From positions 1-7,315 of the forward strand of contig JAJRUY010000040.1 in assembly GCA_024277555.1 (NCBI GenBank): a DNA stretch of 7,315 nt, given 5' to 3'. Made by a program: the position numbers and the translations under genes. This stretch comes from Gammaproteobacteria bacterium. GTDB lineage: Bacteria; Pseudomonadota; Gammaproteobacteria; Chromatiales; Chromatiaceae. Below, in pieces: positions 1 to 6,530 of this stretch; position 1 is the first letter of the stretch, and each line of letters opens with the position of its first letter. A model generated the notes under the pieces. That model made no database searches, had not been told where the DNA came from, and was given only the letters and a program-made list of their open reading frames with translations.

Positions 1-2
1 AT

Positions 3-629
3 AAGAAGATCCTGGCTCACAAGCTGCTGTTGGAGAAAGTACACCAACACCTGGATCAGGGCTTGCCGGTGCGTTCCCTGGGGCTGGACGAAGATGAACA
101 GGCGGCGCTGTACGACCTGCACCTGTTGACTATCAAGAAGGTGTTGTACATCGCCAACGTCAGTGAAGACGGCTTCGAAAACAATCCTTTCCTGGATGCG
201 GTGCGCGAGCACGCCGCGAGTGAAGGTGCGGAAGTGGCGCCTGTATGTGCTGCCATTGAAATGGATCTGGTGGAGCTGGACGAAGAGGACAAGGCGGATT
301 TTCTGGCTGAAATGGGCCAGGACGAACCAGGTCTGAATCGGGTGGTGCGCGCCGGTTACAGCCTGCTGGGATTGCAGACCTACTTTACCGCCGGGGAAAA
401 AGAAGTACGCGCATGGACCGTGCCTGTGGGCGCTACCGCTCCCCAGGCGGCTGGTGTCATTCATACGGATTTCGAGCGGGGCTTCATTCGTGCCGAGGTC
501 ATTGCCTATGATGATTTTATCGCCTGCAATGGCGAACAGGGAGCGAAGGAAGCTGGCAAGCTCCGCCTGGAAGGCAAGGACTATATTGTTCAGGACGGGG
601 ATGTGATTCATTTCCGTTTCAATGTTTAG
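3..629 (+). CDS. ychF: Ribosome-binding ATPase / Obg-family GTPase-like YchF, C-terminal part (5' truncated by window)
   Basis: This is the last 208 residues of YchF, a P-loop NTPase of the Obg/TRAFAC class that prefers ATP and binds ribosomes; the usual length is about 363 residues, so the NTPase core motifs lie before the window. The frame is already open at base 3 (K-K-I-L-A-H-K), so the TTG at 30 is an internal Leu, not a start. Residues 1-115 of the visible part correspond to the end of the G domain and flanking region. Residues about 119-208 are the TGS domain, recognised by GLQTYFTAGEKEVRAWTVP, GATAPQAAGVIHTDFERGFI, GEQGAKEAGK and the terminal GKDYIVQDGDVIHFRFNV, all close to the Escherichia coli protein as I recall it. 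The TAG stop (627-629) takes its last base from the inserted element that follows. Identity is confident; regulation cannot be seen. Confidence 0.95.
   Translation, partial: KKILAHKLLLEKVHQHLDQGLPVRSLGLDEDEQAALYDLHLLTIKKVLYIANVSEDGFENNPFLDAVREHAASEGAEVAPVCAAIEMDLVELDEEDKADFLAEMGQDEPGLNRVVRAGYSLLGLQTYFTAGEKEVRAWTVPVGATAPQAAGVIHTDFERGFIRAEVIAYDDFIACNGEQGAKEAGKLRLEGKDYIVQDGDVIHFRFNV
625..628. repeat. Target-site duplication TTTA, left of copy 1 (partner 740-743)
   Basis: TTTA lies directly before the element and again at 740-743 directly after it. It spans the last two bases of the final Val codon and the first two of the ychF stop. Four bases alone are weak evidence, but the second copy of the element is flanked by a different matching tetramer (TTTG), which supports duplication of the target. 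Confidence 0.65.
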
Positions 630-739
630 GGAGCCTCGAATAATTCGTTTTTCATCACCCAGGCGAAAGCCGGGGTCCATATAAATCAGCAAGTTATGGA
701 TTCCGGCTTCCGCCGAAATGACGATTTTTCGAGGTGCCC
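629..739 (+). mobile_element. 111-bp MITE-like element, copy 1, in the ychF stop codon
   Basis: The element starts GGGAGCCTCGAA and ends TTCGAGGTGCCC. Its imperfect terminal inverted repeats match at 13 of the outer 16 positions. The 4-bp direct repeat TTTA flanks it at 625-628 and 740-743, as expected of a target duplication. It is 111 bp, the same as the copy at 1981-2091, with six substitutions and no indels between them. Inside are two hairpin-forming segments: about 656-676 (CCCAGGC, GAAA loop, GCCGGGG) and about 689-710 (ATTCCGGC, TTCC loop, GCCGAAAT, one pair disrupted). There is no room for a transposase, so it would have been mobilised in trans. The family is not assigned. Confidence 0.8.
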
Positions 740-744
740 TTTAG

Positions 745-750
745 TATAGT
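745..750 (+). promoter_or_regulatory. Possible -10 box for the Met-rich secreted protein gene
   Basis: TATAGT matches the sigma-70 -10 consensus at five of six positions and would give a leader of roughly 28 nt before the ATG at 785. No good -35 lies at the expected distance; that DNA is now the right end of the inserted element. CTTTAG (739-744) and CTAAAG (754-759) form a 6-bp inverted repeat around the box, which may be an operator or chance. Confidence 0.35.
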
Positions 751-784
751 TTGCTAAAGCAGTTTCATAAGCAGGAGGTGACGC

Positions 785-1465
785 ATGCAATTATTGACAT
801 TCAAACTGGTTTTTCTTTCCTTGCTGCTGCTGGCAGAGCCTTTGCTTGCTGGCGGCACCGCGAGCATAAAGACGGGAAAGGGTGCAGACAGCGTAACTAT
901 GGTTCTTGAATACTCCGGTGCTGGCAGCGTGCGCATGAACATGCCGCAGCAGCAGGAAGGCAATGGCTATATGCTGGCGCGTGATGGCAAGGTCTGGATG
1001 GTGATGGACGTGCAGGGCCAGGTGATGGTGATGGACATGGCGCAAATGGCCGGCATGGCTCAGGGCATGGGCGAGCCGTCAAATGATGACGCCATCAAAC
1101 ATGAGTTGCTCAAAATCAGGAAAACCGGGGGCAAGGAAACTGTTGCCGGGTATGATGGAGAAGTGTATGAAATGACCTGGCGGGACAACCAGGGCGTGCA
1201 TACAGCGGATGTGGTTCTGAGTGATCATCCGGATGTTGTGGCGTACTCCCGTGCCTGGGTGGATTTTGCAGAAAATATGCAAAAGGCCATGGGCAAGGGC
1301 GGCAGTATGAAAAACAGCATCGGCAGTTGGCTGGACAAGGAAGGTATGGGGATGCTGAAAATGGGTGATGAGTTCGCGGTGCTTTCCATCAAGCCGGGTA
1401 ACATCAGCAAGAGCCGCTTCAAGCTACCCAAGGCTACCATGCAAATGCCCTTCATGCCGCGCTGA
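785..1465 (+). CDS. Secreted methionine-rich protein of unknown function (DUF4412-like pattern)
   Basis: This is a 226-residue protein with no function I can name. The start is well supported: AGGAGGTG at 773-780 lies four bases before the ATG. Residues 1-22 are a signal peptide (K7, then a Leu-rich core, ending PLLA before GG), so the product is probably periplasmic or outer-envelope. The mature part begins with alternating beta-type sequence and has a Met-dense stretch at about residues 72-98 (WMVMDVQGQVMVMDMAQMAG), followed by YDGEVYEMTW near residue 122 and a Gly/Met/Lys-rich segment near 162-190. The order 'extracted Met-rich strand, then MxMDM strand, then ETVAGYDGEVYE strand' resembles DUF4412/LolA-like beta-sheet proteins; that is an inference. 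Met clusters can bind Cu(I), but nothing here proves it. No Cys remain in the mature protein. A possible terminator begins at its stop codon. Confidence 0.85.
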   Translation: MQLLTFKLVFLSLLLLAEPLLAGGTASIKTGKGADSVTMVLEYSGAGSVRMNMPQQQEGNGYMLARDGKVWMVMDVQGQVMVMDMAQMAGMAQGMGEPSNDDAIKHELLKIRKTGGKETVAGYDGEVYEMTWRDNQGVHTADVVLSDHPDVVAYSRAWVDFAENMQKAMGKGGSMKNSIGSWLDKEGMGMLKMGDEFAVLSIKPGNISKSRFKLPKATMQMPFMPR

Positions 1466-1491
1466 TCACGAAGAGCGTGAACAGTTTTTTT
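1463..1491 (+). terminator. Possible weak Rho-independent terminator at the stop of the Met-rich protein gene
   Basis: TCACG (1466-1470) and CGTGA (1476-1480) form a perfect 5-bp stem with loop AAGAG. It extends by two pairs past an A-A mismatch (TG 1463-1464 with CA 1482-1483) and is followed after one G by seven T residues (1485-1491). The stem is short, so read-through is likely. It overlaps the stop codon (1463-1465). A second inverted repeat, TGAACA (1478-1483) with TGTTCA (1491-1496), shares bases with it and would be a mutually exclusive fold. Confidence 0.45.
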
Positions 1492-1527
1492 GTTCAGTGG
1501 CAGATGAACCTGCAGAGGAAAAACAAT

Positions 1528-1932
1528 ATGGCTGTTTCCGGATTACACAGGCCGCTCGGAATATGGGTGGCAGCCGTCATCGCGGTGGTATTTGGCTTGC
1601 TTACCATAAAATCCGGTGGCTCGGTTTTATTCATCGACGGCATTGCCAGAAAGGAAGCGGGCAACTATGTGCCCCTGGTACTCTGGTTCAATTTCCTCAT
1701 GGGATTTTTTTATCTTGTTGCAGGAGCCGGACTGTTTTTGAGAAAAAAATGGGCCATGTGGTTGTCCGTTGCAATAGTGGTTTCCACTGCTGCCGTATTT
1801 GCTGTCTTTGGATTCCATATCCTCAACGATGGTGCCCATGAAACCCGCACAATTGCTGCAATGACGATAAGAACCATCGTTTGGGCATCGATTGCGGCTT
1901 ATGCATTTCTCATCTTCAGGAATAAGGCATGA
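1528..1932 (+). CDS. Small four-helix inner-membrane protein, unknown function
   Basis: The protein has 134 residues from the ATG at 1528. I chose this start because AGAGGA (1514-1519) sits eight bases before it. The longer frame from GTG 1477 (151 residues) would begin inside the terminator-like hairpin and lacks a ribosome binding site; ATG 1504 is another option. Four hydrophobic segments are visible: about 11-31 (IWVAAVIAVVFGLLTI), 46-71 (around YVPLVLWFNFLMGFFYLVAGA), 77-98 (MWLSVAIVVSTAAVFAVFGF) and 109-130 (TIVWASIAAYAFLIF). Basic residues (RKK) between segments two and three suggest that loop is cytoplasmic. I recognise no family or catalytic motif. It follows the Met-rich protein gene by 62 bp on the same strand and may be read from the same promoter if the hairpin leaks, but shared function is not shown. 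Confidence 0.75.
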   Translation: MAVSGLHRPLGIWVAAVIAVVFGLLTIKSGGSVLFIDGIARKEAGNYVPLVLWFNFLMGFFYLVAGAGLFLRKKWAMWLSVAIVVSTAAVFAVFGFHILNDGAHETRTIAAMTIRTIVWASIAAYAFLIFRNKA

Positions 1933-1946
1933 AGCGCCCAACAAAT

Positions 1947-1961
1947 TGCTTTTGCAAAGCA
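1947..1961. repeat. Short perfect hairpin downstream of the small membrane protein gene
   Basis: TGCTTT and AAAGCA form a 6-bp stem around a TGC loop, 14 bp after the stop codon. No T-run follows, so a Rho-independent terminator is unlikely. Confidence 0.3.
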
Positions 1962-1980
1962 GACCATTTGGACGCCTTTG

Positions 1981-2091
1981 GGGAGCCTCGAATAATTCGT
2001 TTTTCGTCACCCCGGAGAAAGTCGGGGCCCATATAAATCAGCAAGTTATGGATTCCGGCTTCCGCCGGAATGACGATTTTTCGAGGTGCCC
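1981..2091 (+). mobile_element. 111-bp MITE-like element, copy 2
   Basis: This is the same element as at 629-739, in the same orientation and of identical length (105 of 111 bases match). It is flanked by TTTG at 1977-1980 and 2092-2095. The terminal repeats GGGAGCCTCGAA and TTCGAGGTGCCC are unchanged. In this copy the second internal hairpin is perfect (ATTCCGGC, TTCC loop, GCCGGAAT). The first is CCCCGG/GTCGGGG-type with one wobble pair, so both halves have changed relative to copy 1. It sits between the small membrane protein gene and the channel gene, ending 111 bp before the channel start. Short open frames reading through it are artefacts of the repeat. Confidence 0.8.
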
Positions 2092-2202
2092 TTTGATGTT
2101 TGAGCGGAATCAGGCCAATAGGAATGGCCAAACTTCCACTGTCCTTGCGTGACTTCTACCTGTGCTAATCTGTAGGCTGAATTTACTGGGGAATAGCTGG
2201 AT

Positions 2203-5200
2203 ATGGATAGAACAACCTGGCTGATTGCTGTGGCGCTGTTTCTGTCGTGCCTGTCCTTCATCGGGCTGGCGGAAGATGGTGTGGGAGCAGGCGCTGCAAT
2301 CAAAGGCGTCAACTCTGCACTGCTGCGCTCAGAGCTGGAAAAAATCCAGTCCAGAAAGGATTTGCTGCCCGAACGTCAGAAAGCCATTGCTTCCATTTAC
2401 GAGGAAGCACAGGGCTGGTTGGCCCAGGCAGATCAGTACAAAAGTGCTACCAAACAGTTTCTTGCTGCTCGCACCAGCGCTCCGCTAACGGTTAAAGCAA
2501 TTCGTGAAGAGCTGGGCAAGAAGCAGGGGCAGCTCCCGGCAGAAAGCCAGTTCAAGAACAAGTCCCTGGAAGAGCTGGAACAACTGCTGGAGGCGGAGAA
2601 AGCCGATCAAGCAGCCCGGGAGGCTCGGGTTGCGGAAATGGCGCAAGAGGTGGCTTTGGAGGCAAACCGCCCGGATATGGCGCGCAAGCAGCTGGCGGAG
2701 TCCAATCAGCAGCTGGATGAATTGCAAAAGATGCTGTCTGTACAGAAGCGCCCCACAGAAGCCATGGCATTGGCTCAATATCGTCGCAGCCAGGCTCGCT
2801 GGCTGGCGCTGAACAAGCAAATTGCCATGCTGGAGCAGGAAATGCTGTCTCATCCAGCCCGGCTGGCGTTGAGCAAGGCGCAGCTGGAGCAGGCTGAACA
2901 TGAAGCTGACCTCGCCAGCAAGCGGGTGGAACTGCTGGAAGACCTGGTCAACAAGCGTAGGAAGACGGAAGTTGAGCTGGTGAGCAAGGGGGAGGAAAAG
3001 AAAGAGCAGGATATTGCCGAAAAATACCCCGCCCTGAAAGAAATTGCCATGGAAAACGCTGAGCTTGGCAAGGAACTCAAGGATATTACCCGGGCGCTGG
3101 AACTTGCCAGCAAGCGTGATAATGAACTGCGCGAACAGGCGCAGCGCATGGAGATGGAATACCGCAACACCCAGCGCAAGGTCGAAATTGCCGGGTTGAA
3201 AGAGGCGTTGGGGCAGATTTTGCTTGAGCACCGCAAAAACCTCCCGGATTCCCGTGAGTACGAGAGGCAGGAACAGCGCCTGAGGAAGCATGTCACGGAA
3301 ACAGGGTTGCGCCAGATTCACTACAAGGAACTGCTGCGCCAACTGGAAGACCTGGATGCGGATATCGCCAGCCTGCTTGTAGATGTGCCGGAACAAGATC
3401 GAGCCAGGCTGGAGCCTCCCCTGAAGGAATTGTTGCAGCGCAAGCGGGAGTTGTTGGTCAAATTGATTGAAACAGATGAAGCCTACCTGCGTGCGCTGAG
3501 CGAACAGGATGTCATGCTGCAACGGGTACAGGAAGTATTGCGTACCTACGACGAATTTCTGGCAGAACACCTGCTCTGGGTGAGAAACACGCCGGTGCTG
3601 GGGTTTGAGGATCTGAAAAAAATTCCCACCGAATTGCAGGCCTTGTTTGACCTGGCGGCTTGGGGTGAGGTCTGGAAGAATTTTTCCCGGCAGCTGTCCG
3701 GCTCCTATCTGTTTTTTTTGCTCCTGTTGCCGGTGCTGGTCGCATTCTGGCTGCGGAGCCGCATCAGGGCTGCCTTGATTACCAGCAGCAATATGATTGG
3801 AAAGCCGGCCGGGGGCCATTTCTCCGCTACCTTGAAGGCGCTTCTGTATAGTTTTCTGCTGCCCGTGGCACCTGCATTATTATTGCTGTTGCTGGCATGG
3901 CAGTTGAAGCAGGGCGCGGGCTCATCTACCTACGCAGATGCTCTGGCCGAGGCTTTTTACTGGGCGTGGATGCCAGTATATTCTCTACTGCTGCTGCGCG
4001 CCCTGGCTTGCCGCCGTGGGGTACTGGAGTCGCATTTCCGCTGGCGCAGGGAGAACATCTATCGTCTGCGCAAGGCGGTTGCATTCTTGCTGTTGACGTT
4101 TGTTCCCATATCGATGCTGATGGTTGTGTTGGCCAATGTAGGGGCTGACGGCCTTGCCGGAGTGCTGCTCAAGTTTGCCTTCCTCGCTGCAGCAATGTCC
4201 CAGAGCATATTTATCTATATGATATTTCACTGGGACAAGGGCGTCGTGGCAAGCTATCTTCAGCAATATTCCCAGGGCTTGCTATGGAAATCCCGCTGGT
4301 TGTGGTTTCCGCTGATGGTCGGTATTCCCTTGTTGCTGGTAGTGCTGTCCATGCTTGGATATGTCTATACCGCCGCTACGCTGTTGAATCAGGTCATCAA
4401 TACCCTGTGGCTGCTTGCTGCACTGGTGGTTCTGCAGCAACTGGCGGAGCACTGGCTGCTGCTGAGTCGCCGGCGCATCGCATATCAGGCGGCGCTCGAA
4501 AAACGCAAGGCCCTGGCGGAAAAGGAGCTGGAAGAACATCCTCCGGAAATGGAAGCAGGGGTAGAGGTCAACGAACCCAAAATCGATTTGGTAACCCTGA
4601 GCAAGGAAAGCCGCAAACTGCTAAATGCGGCCATATTGATTGCTGCGGTTATGGGCTTGTGGCTGATATGGGCGGAGTCTCTGCCTGCCCTTGGCGTGCT
4701 GGATACGATCCCGTTGTGGCAACACAGCACCGTGGTAAATGGCGTGGAAACCCAGGTTCCCGTAACCCTGGGGAATCTGCTGCTGGTCGTTGCCATCATT
4801 GTTGCAACTCTGGTTGCATCCCGGAACCTTCCATCGTTGCTGGAAATCATCCTGCTGCAGTACTTCCATCTATCCGCTGGCAGCCGCTACACCATCCGCA
4901 CCCTGACCGGCTACATCATCGCCGCAACCGGCATGGTGCTGGTTTTCAAGTCCGTTGGTGGCAACTGGGGTCAGATCCAGTGGCTGGTGGCGGCCCTGGG
5001 AGTTGGTATCGGATTCGGTCTGCAGGAGATCGTCGCCAACTTCATCAGTGGCCTGATCATCCTGTTCGAGCGCCCCATTCGCGTGGGTGACTATGTTACT
5101 GTTGGCGACAGCAGTGGAACAGTCACACGCATCCGCATCCGTGCCACAACAATACTCACCCGGGATCGCAAGGAACTGCTGGTTCCCAACAAGGAGTTCA

Positions 5201-5565
5201 TCACCGGGCGCCTGCTCAACTGGTCGCTGTCTGACCAGACTACGCGGCTTAAGCTTGCCGTGGGCATCTCCTACAGGGCAGATGTGGAGCTGGCGGAGAA
5301 ACTGATGGTGGAAGCGGCCGAAGAGCACCAGATGGTGCTCGATGAGCCAAAACCATTCGTGTATTTCCAAAGTTTTGGCGATAACGCCTTGTTGCTGGAA
5401 TTGCGCTGTGTGATCGATTCCGTGGACTACCGCATTTCCACCCTGAGTGAGCTGCATTACGCCATCAACCGCAAGTTCCGTGAGGCGGGCATGGAGATCC
5501 CCTATCCCCAGCAGGATGTGCATCTGGATCTTCGCGGGCCGCTGGAAGTAAAGCTGCAACCCTGA
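2203..5565 (+). CDS. Large mechanosensitive channel, MscK/MscM (KefA/YjeP) type
   Basis: This 1120-residue inner-membrane channel opens under membrane tension to release solutes during osmotic down-shock. It has the size of MscK (about 1120) and MscM (about 1107). Residues 1-23 are a signal peptide (TTWLIAVALFLSCLSFIGLA). About 35-485 form a long charged periplasmic coiled coil (MscS-porin-type domain). Eleven hydrophobic segments start near 500, 545, 585, 625, 655, 702, 729, 806, 853, 896 and 925, the number known for the family. A charged cytoplasmic loop lies at about 752-805. The pore helix and MscS core are clear: LGVGIGFGLQEIVANFISGL (from about 930), FERPIRVGD, then SGTVTRIRIRATTILTRDRK, LVPNKEF and LLNWSLSD, followed by an alpha/beta C-terminus ending near YPQQDVHL. 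GGGGA-like purines at 2188-2192 precede the ATG by about ten bases. Which subtype (K+-regulated MscK or MscM) cannot be decided by eye. It is probably co-transcribed with the lipoprotein gene at 5587. Confidence 0.93.
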   Translation: MDRTTWLIAVALFLSCLSFIGLAEDGVGAGAAIKGVNSALLRSELEKIQSRKDLLPERQKAIASIYEEAQGWLAQADQYKSATKQFLAARTSAPLTVKAIREELGKKQGQLPAESQFKNKSLEELEQLLEAEKADQAAREARVAEMAQEVALEANRPDMARKQLAESNQQLDELQKMLSVQKRPTEAMALAQYRRSQARWLALNKQIAMLEQEMLSHPARLALSKAQLEQAEHEADLASKRVELLEDLVNKRRKTEVELVSKGEEKKEQDIAEKYPALKEIAMENAELGKELKDITRALELASKRDNELREQAQRMEMEYRNTQRKVEIAGLKEALGQILLEHRKNLPDSREYERQEQRLRKHVTETGLRQIHYKELLRQLEDLDADIASLLVDVPEQDRARLEPPLKELLQRKRELLVKLIETDEAYLRALSEQDVMLQRVQEVLRTYDEFLAEHLLWVRNTPVLGFEDLKKIPTELQALFDLAAWGEVWKNFSRQLSGSYLFFLLLLPVLVAFWLRSRIRAALITSSNMIGKPAGGHFSATLKALLYSFLLPVAPALLLLLLAWQLKQGAGSSTYADALAEAFYWAWMPVYSLLLLRALACRRGVLESHFRWRRENIYRLRKAVAFLLLTFVPISMLMVVLANVGADGLAGVLLKFAFLAAAMSQSIFIYMIFHWDKGVVASYLQQYSQGLLWKSRWLWFPLMVGIPLLLVVLSMLGYVYTAATLLNQVINTLWLLAALVVLQQLAEHWLLLSRRRIAYQAALEKRKALAEKELEEHPPEMEAGVEVNEPKIDLVTLSKESRKLLNAAILIAAVMGLWLIWAESLPALGVLDTIPLWQHSTVVNGVETQVPVTLGNLLLVVAIIVATLVASRNLPSLLEIILLQYFHLSAGSRYTIRTLTGYIIAATGMVLVFKSVGGNWGQIQWLVAALGVGIGFGLQEIVANFISGLIILFERPIRVGDYVTVGDSSGTVTRIRIRATTILTRDRKELLVPNKEFITGRLLNWSLSDQTTRLKLAVGISYRADVELAEKLMVEAAEEHQMVLDEPKPFVYFQSFGDNALLLELRCVIDSVDYRISTLSELHYAINRKFREAGMEIPYPQQDVHLDLRGPLEVKLQP

Positions 5566-5586
5566 TTTGGGCTTCCAGGTAATGTT

Positions 5587-6174
5587 ATGATTCCCCAGAT
5601 GAAAATACTGTTACTGATATCCGGATTACTGCTTGGCGGCTGTGCCTACCAGTCACCGCCTGCCAGCTTTTTCGTGCTCAGTGCACAAGCAGAAGCATCC
5701 TCGGTGACGCATTCTGACCTGCTTCTGGGTGTGGGGCCGGTAAATCTTGCGGACTATCTGGATCGCAACCAGATTGTGCGCAGAGACACCGAAGTGCGCC
5801 TGCAAATGGACGAATTCAATCGCTGGGCGGGTGATCACGGCAAGAACATCACCGCGGTGCTGGCGGAAAATCTTGCCAGAATCCTGGGTTCAGACGGGGT
5901 GTTCCCCTATCCCTGGCCGTCTTCTCTGGATCTGGACTACCAGGTGGTGGTGGATATTCGCCGTTTTGATGCCGGGCCGGAGAATCTGATAGTGCTGGAC
6001 GCCCAATGGCAACTGTTCAGAAAACCCAAACAACTGCTGCAAGTGCGGCGTTCGTATATTGAAATCCGGGCCTCGGGAGACAGCCATGAGGCACAGGTCA
6101 AGGCACAAAGCCGGGCTTTGGCGGAACTGGGAAAAATTACCGCTGCTGCAGTACAGGCGGCAGCAAATAACTGA
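5587..6174 (+). CDS. PqiC/YmbA-family outer-membrane lipoprotein (ABC-transport auxiliary component)
   Basis: This is a 195-residue lipoprotein. A short signal sequence (MKILLLISGLLLGG) ends in a lipobox LGGC with Cys19 as the lipidated residue. The +2 residue is Ala, which by the Lol rule sends it to the outer membrane. The mature start QSPPASFFVLSA matches the family's SP..xYYxL-type opening, followed by LLLGVGPVNLADYLDRNQIV and W-A..., typical of PF03886 proteins such as PqiC. These proteins partner MCE-type bridges (PqiB) in phospholipid traffic between membranes. AGG at 5577-5579 precedes the ATG at 5587; the second ATG at 5599 (M5) would also leave a workable signal peptide. It starts 21 bp after the channel stop, so an operon is likely. 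No pqiA or pqiB gene is in the window, so its partner is unknown. The family call is from motif pattern, not a search. Confidence 0.82.
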   Translation: MIPQMKILLLISGLLLGGCAYQSPPASFFVLSAQAEASSVTHSDLLLGVGPVNLADYLDRNQIVRRDTEVRLQMDEFNRWAGDHGKNITAVLAENLARILGSDGVFPYPWPSSLDLDYQVVVDIRRFDAGPENLIVLDAQWQLFRKPKQLLQVRRSYIEIRASGDSHEAQVKAQSRALAELGKITAAAVQAAANN

Positions 6175-6210
6175 CCAAAAATACGCTGCAAGCGACCGCT
6201 GAAAATCAGT

Positions 6211-6216
6211 TATAAT
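6211..6216 (+). promoter_or_regulatory. -10 box of the tRNA-Arg promoter with GC-rich discriminator
   Basis: A perfect TATAAT lies 37 bp after the lipoprotein stop and is followed by CCCCGCC, the GC-rich discriminator typical of stringently controlled tRNA promoters. Transcription would start near 6222-6224, only a few bases before the mature tRNA end at 6227. The -35 region (around 6186-6194) is a poor consensus match. Confidence 0.65.
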
Positions 6217-6226
6217 CCCCGCCTTG

Positions 6227-6303
6227 CCGCCCGTAGCTCAGCTGGATAGAGCGCAGCCCTCCGGAGGCTGAGGTCAGAGGTTCGAATCCTCTCGGGCGGG
6301 CCA
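6227..6303 (+). tRNA. tRNA-Arg, anticodon CCG
   Basis: This 77-nt tRNA has all arms intact. The acceptor stem CCGCCCG (6227-6233) pairs perfectly with CGGGCGG (6293-6299), the discriminator is G6300 and CCA is encoded (6301-6303). The D arm is GCTC/GAGC. The anticodon stem CAGCC/GGCTG (6254-6258, 6266-6270) carries loop CTCCGGA with anticodon CCG at 6261-6263, reading the CGG codon. The T arm is AGAGG, TTCGAAT, CCTCT. It has its own promoter. tRNA 3' ends are common integration sites and the DNA beyond it differs in character, but no second copy of the 3' end is present in the window. Confidence 0.97.
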
Positions 6304-6448
6304 TTTCCCCCACTGGCGAATAGATTACTGTCATGTTTTCCTTGTGGGAGATAATCTGGTCACGGTGCTGGTACAAATGTCACCACCATGGGTAGTGCGA
6401 GCTGATTGACCGTTATCGCCTGCGCCTGAAAATCATCGCTTTCTGTAT

Positions 6449-6477
6449 TGTGCCTTGACTGTGCCCGACTTGTGCCC
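6449..6477 (+). repeat. Three TGTGCC direct repeats at 11-bp spacing
   Basis: TGTGCCT at 6449, TGTGCCC at 6460 and TGTGCCC at 6471 start exactly 11 bp apart, so all three would lie on one face of the helix. They begin 146 bp beyond the tRNA 3' end. Such phased repeats beside a tRNA resemble arm-type binding sites of a tyrosine integrase; that role is inferred. Confidence 0.55.
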
Positions 6478-6493
6478 AAGAAATTTTTTCTTG
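6477..6493. repeat. A/T-rich perfect hairpin overlapping the third TGTGCC repeat
   Basis: CAAGAAA and TTTCTTG form a 7-bp inverted repeat with a TTT loop. With no GC-rich stem it is a poor terminator; it may be a protein site or chance. Confidence 0.3.
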
Positions 6494-6530
6494 TGTGATG
6501 TGGTGGTGTGATGAAGGTATTCTTGACTGA

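Noticed and set aside
1365..1841. 158-codon + frame overlapping the end of the Met-rich protein gene and most of the membrane protein gene
   Set aside because: It is out of frame with both supported genes, its Cys/Arg-rich composition is not protein-like, and it has no ribosome binding site.
1892..2152. Open frames on both strands through the second 111-bp element (for example + frame ending TSTVLA and - frame with IPAEAGIH)
   Set aside because: The peptides DSGFRRNDD and IPAEAGIHNLL are the usual spurious translations of this hairpin repeat; there is no ribosome binding site and the frames cross the element ends.
2485..3819. 444-codon open frame antisense to the channel gene
   Set aside because: It lies wholly opposite the coiled-coil part of a well-supported gene, is rich in Gln/Leu/Phe as expected from reverse reading of Glu/Lys/Gln-rich codons, and has no start signal.
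4870..5559. 229-codon antisense frame and other long out-of-frame stretches inside the channel gene
   Set aside because: The sense frame carries unmistakable MscS motifs here; these are shadows.
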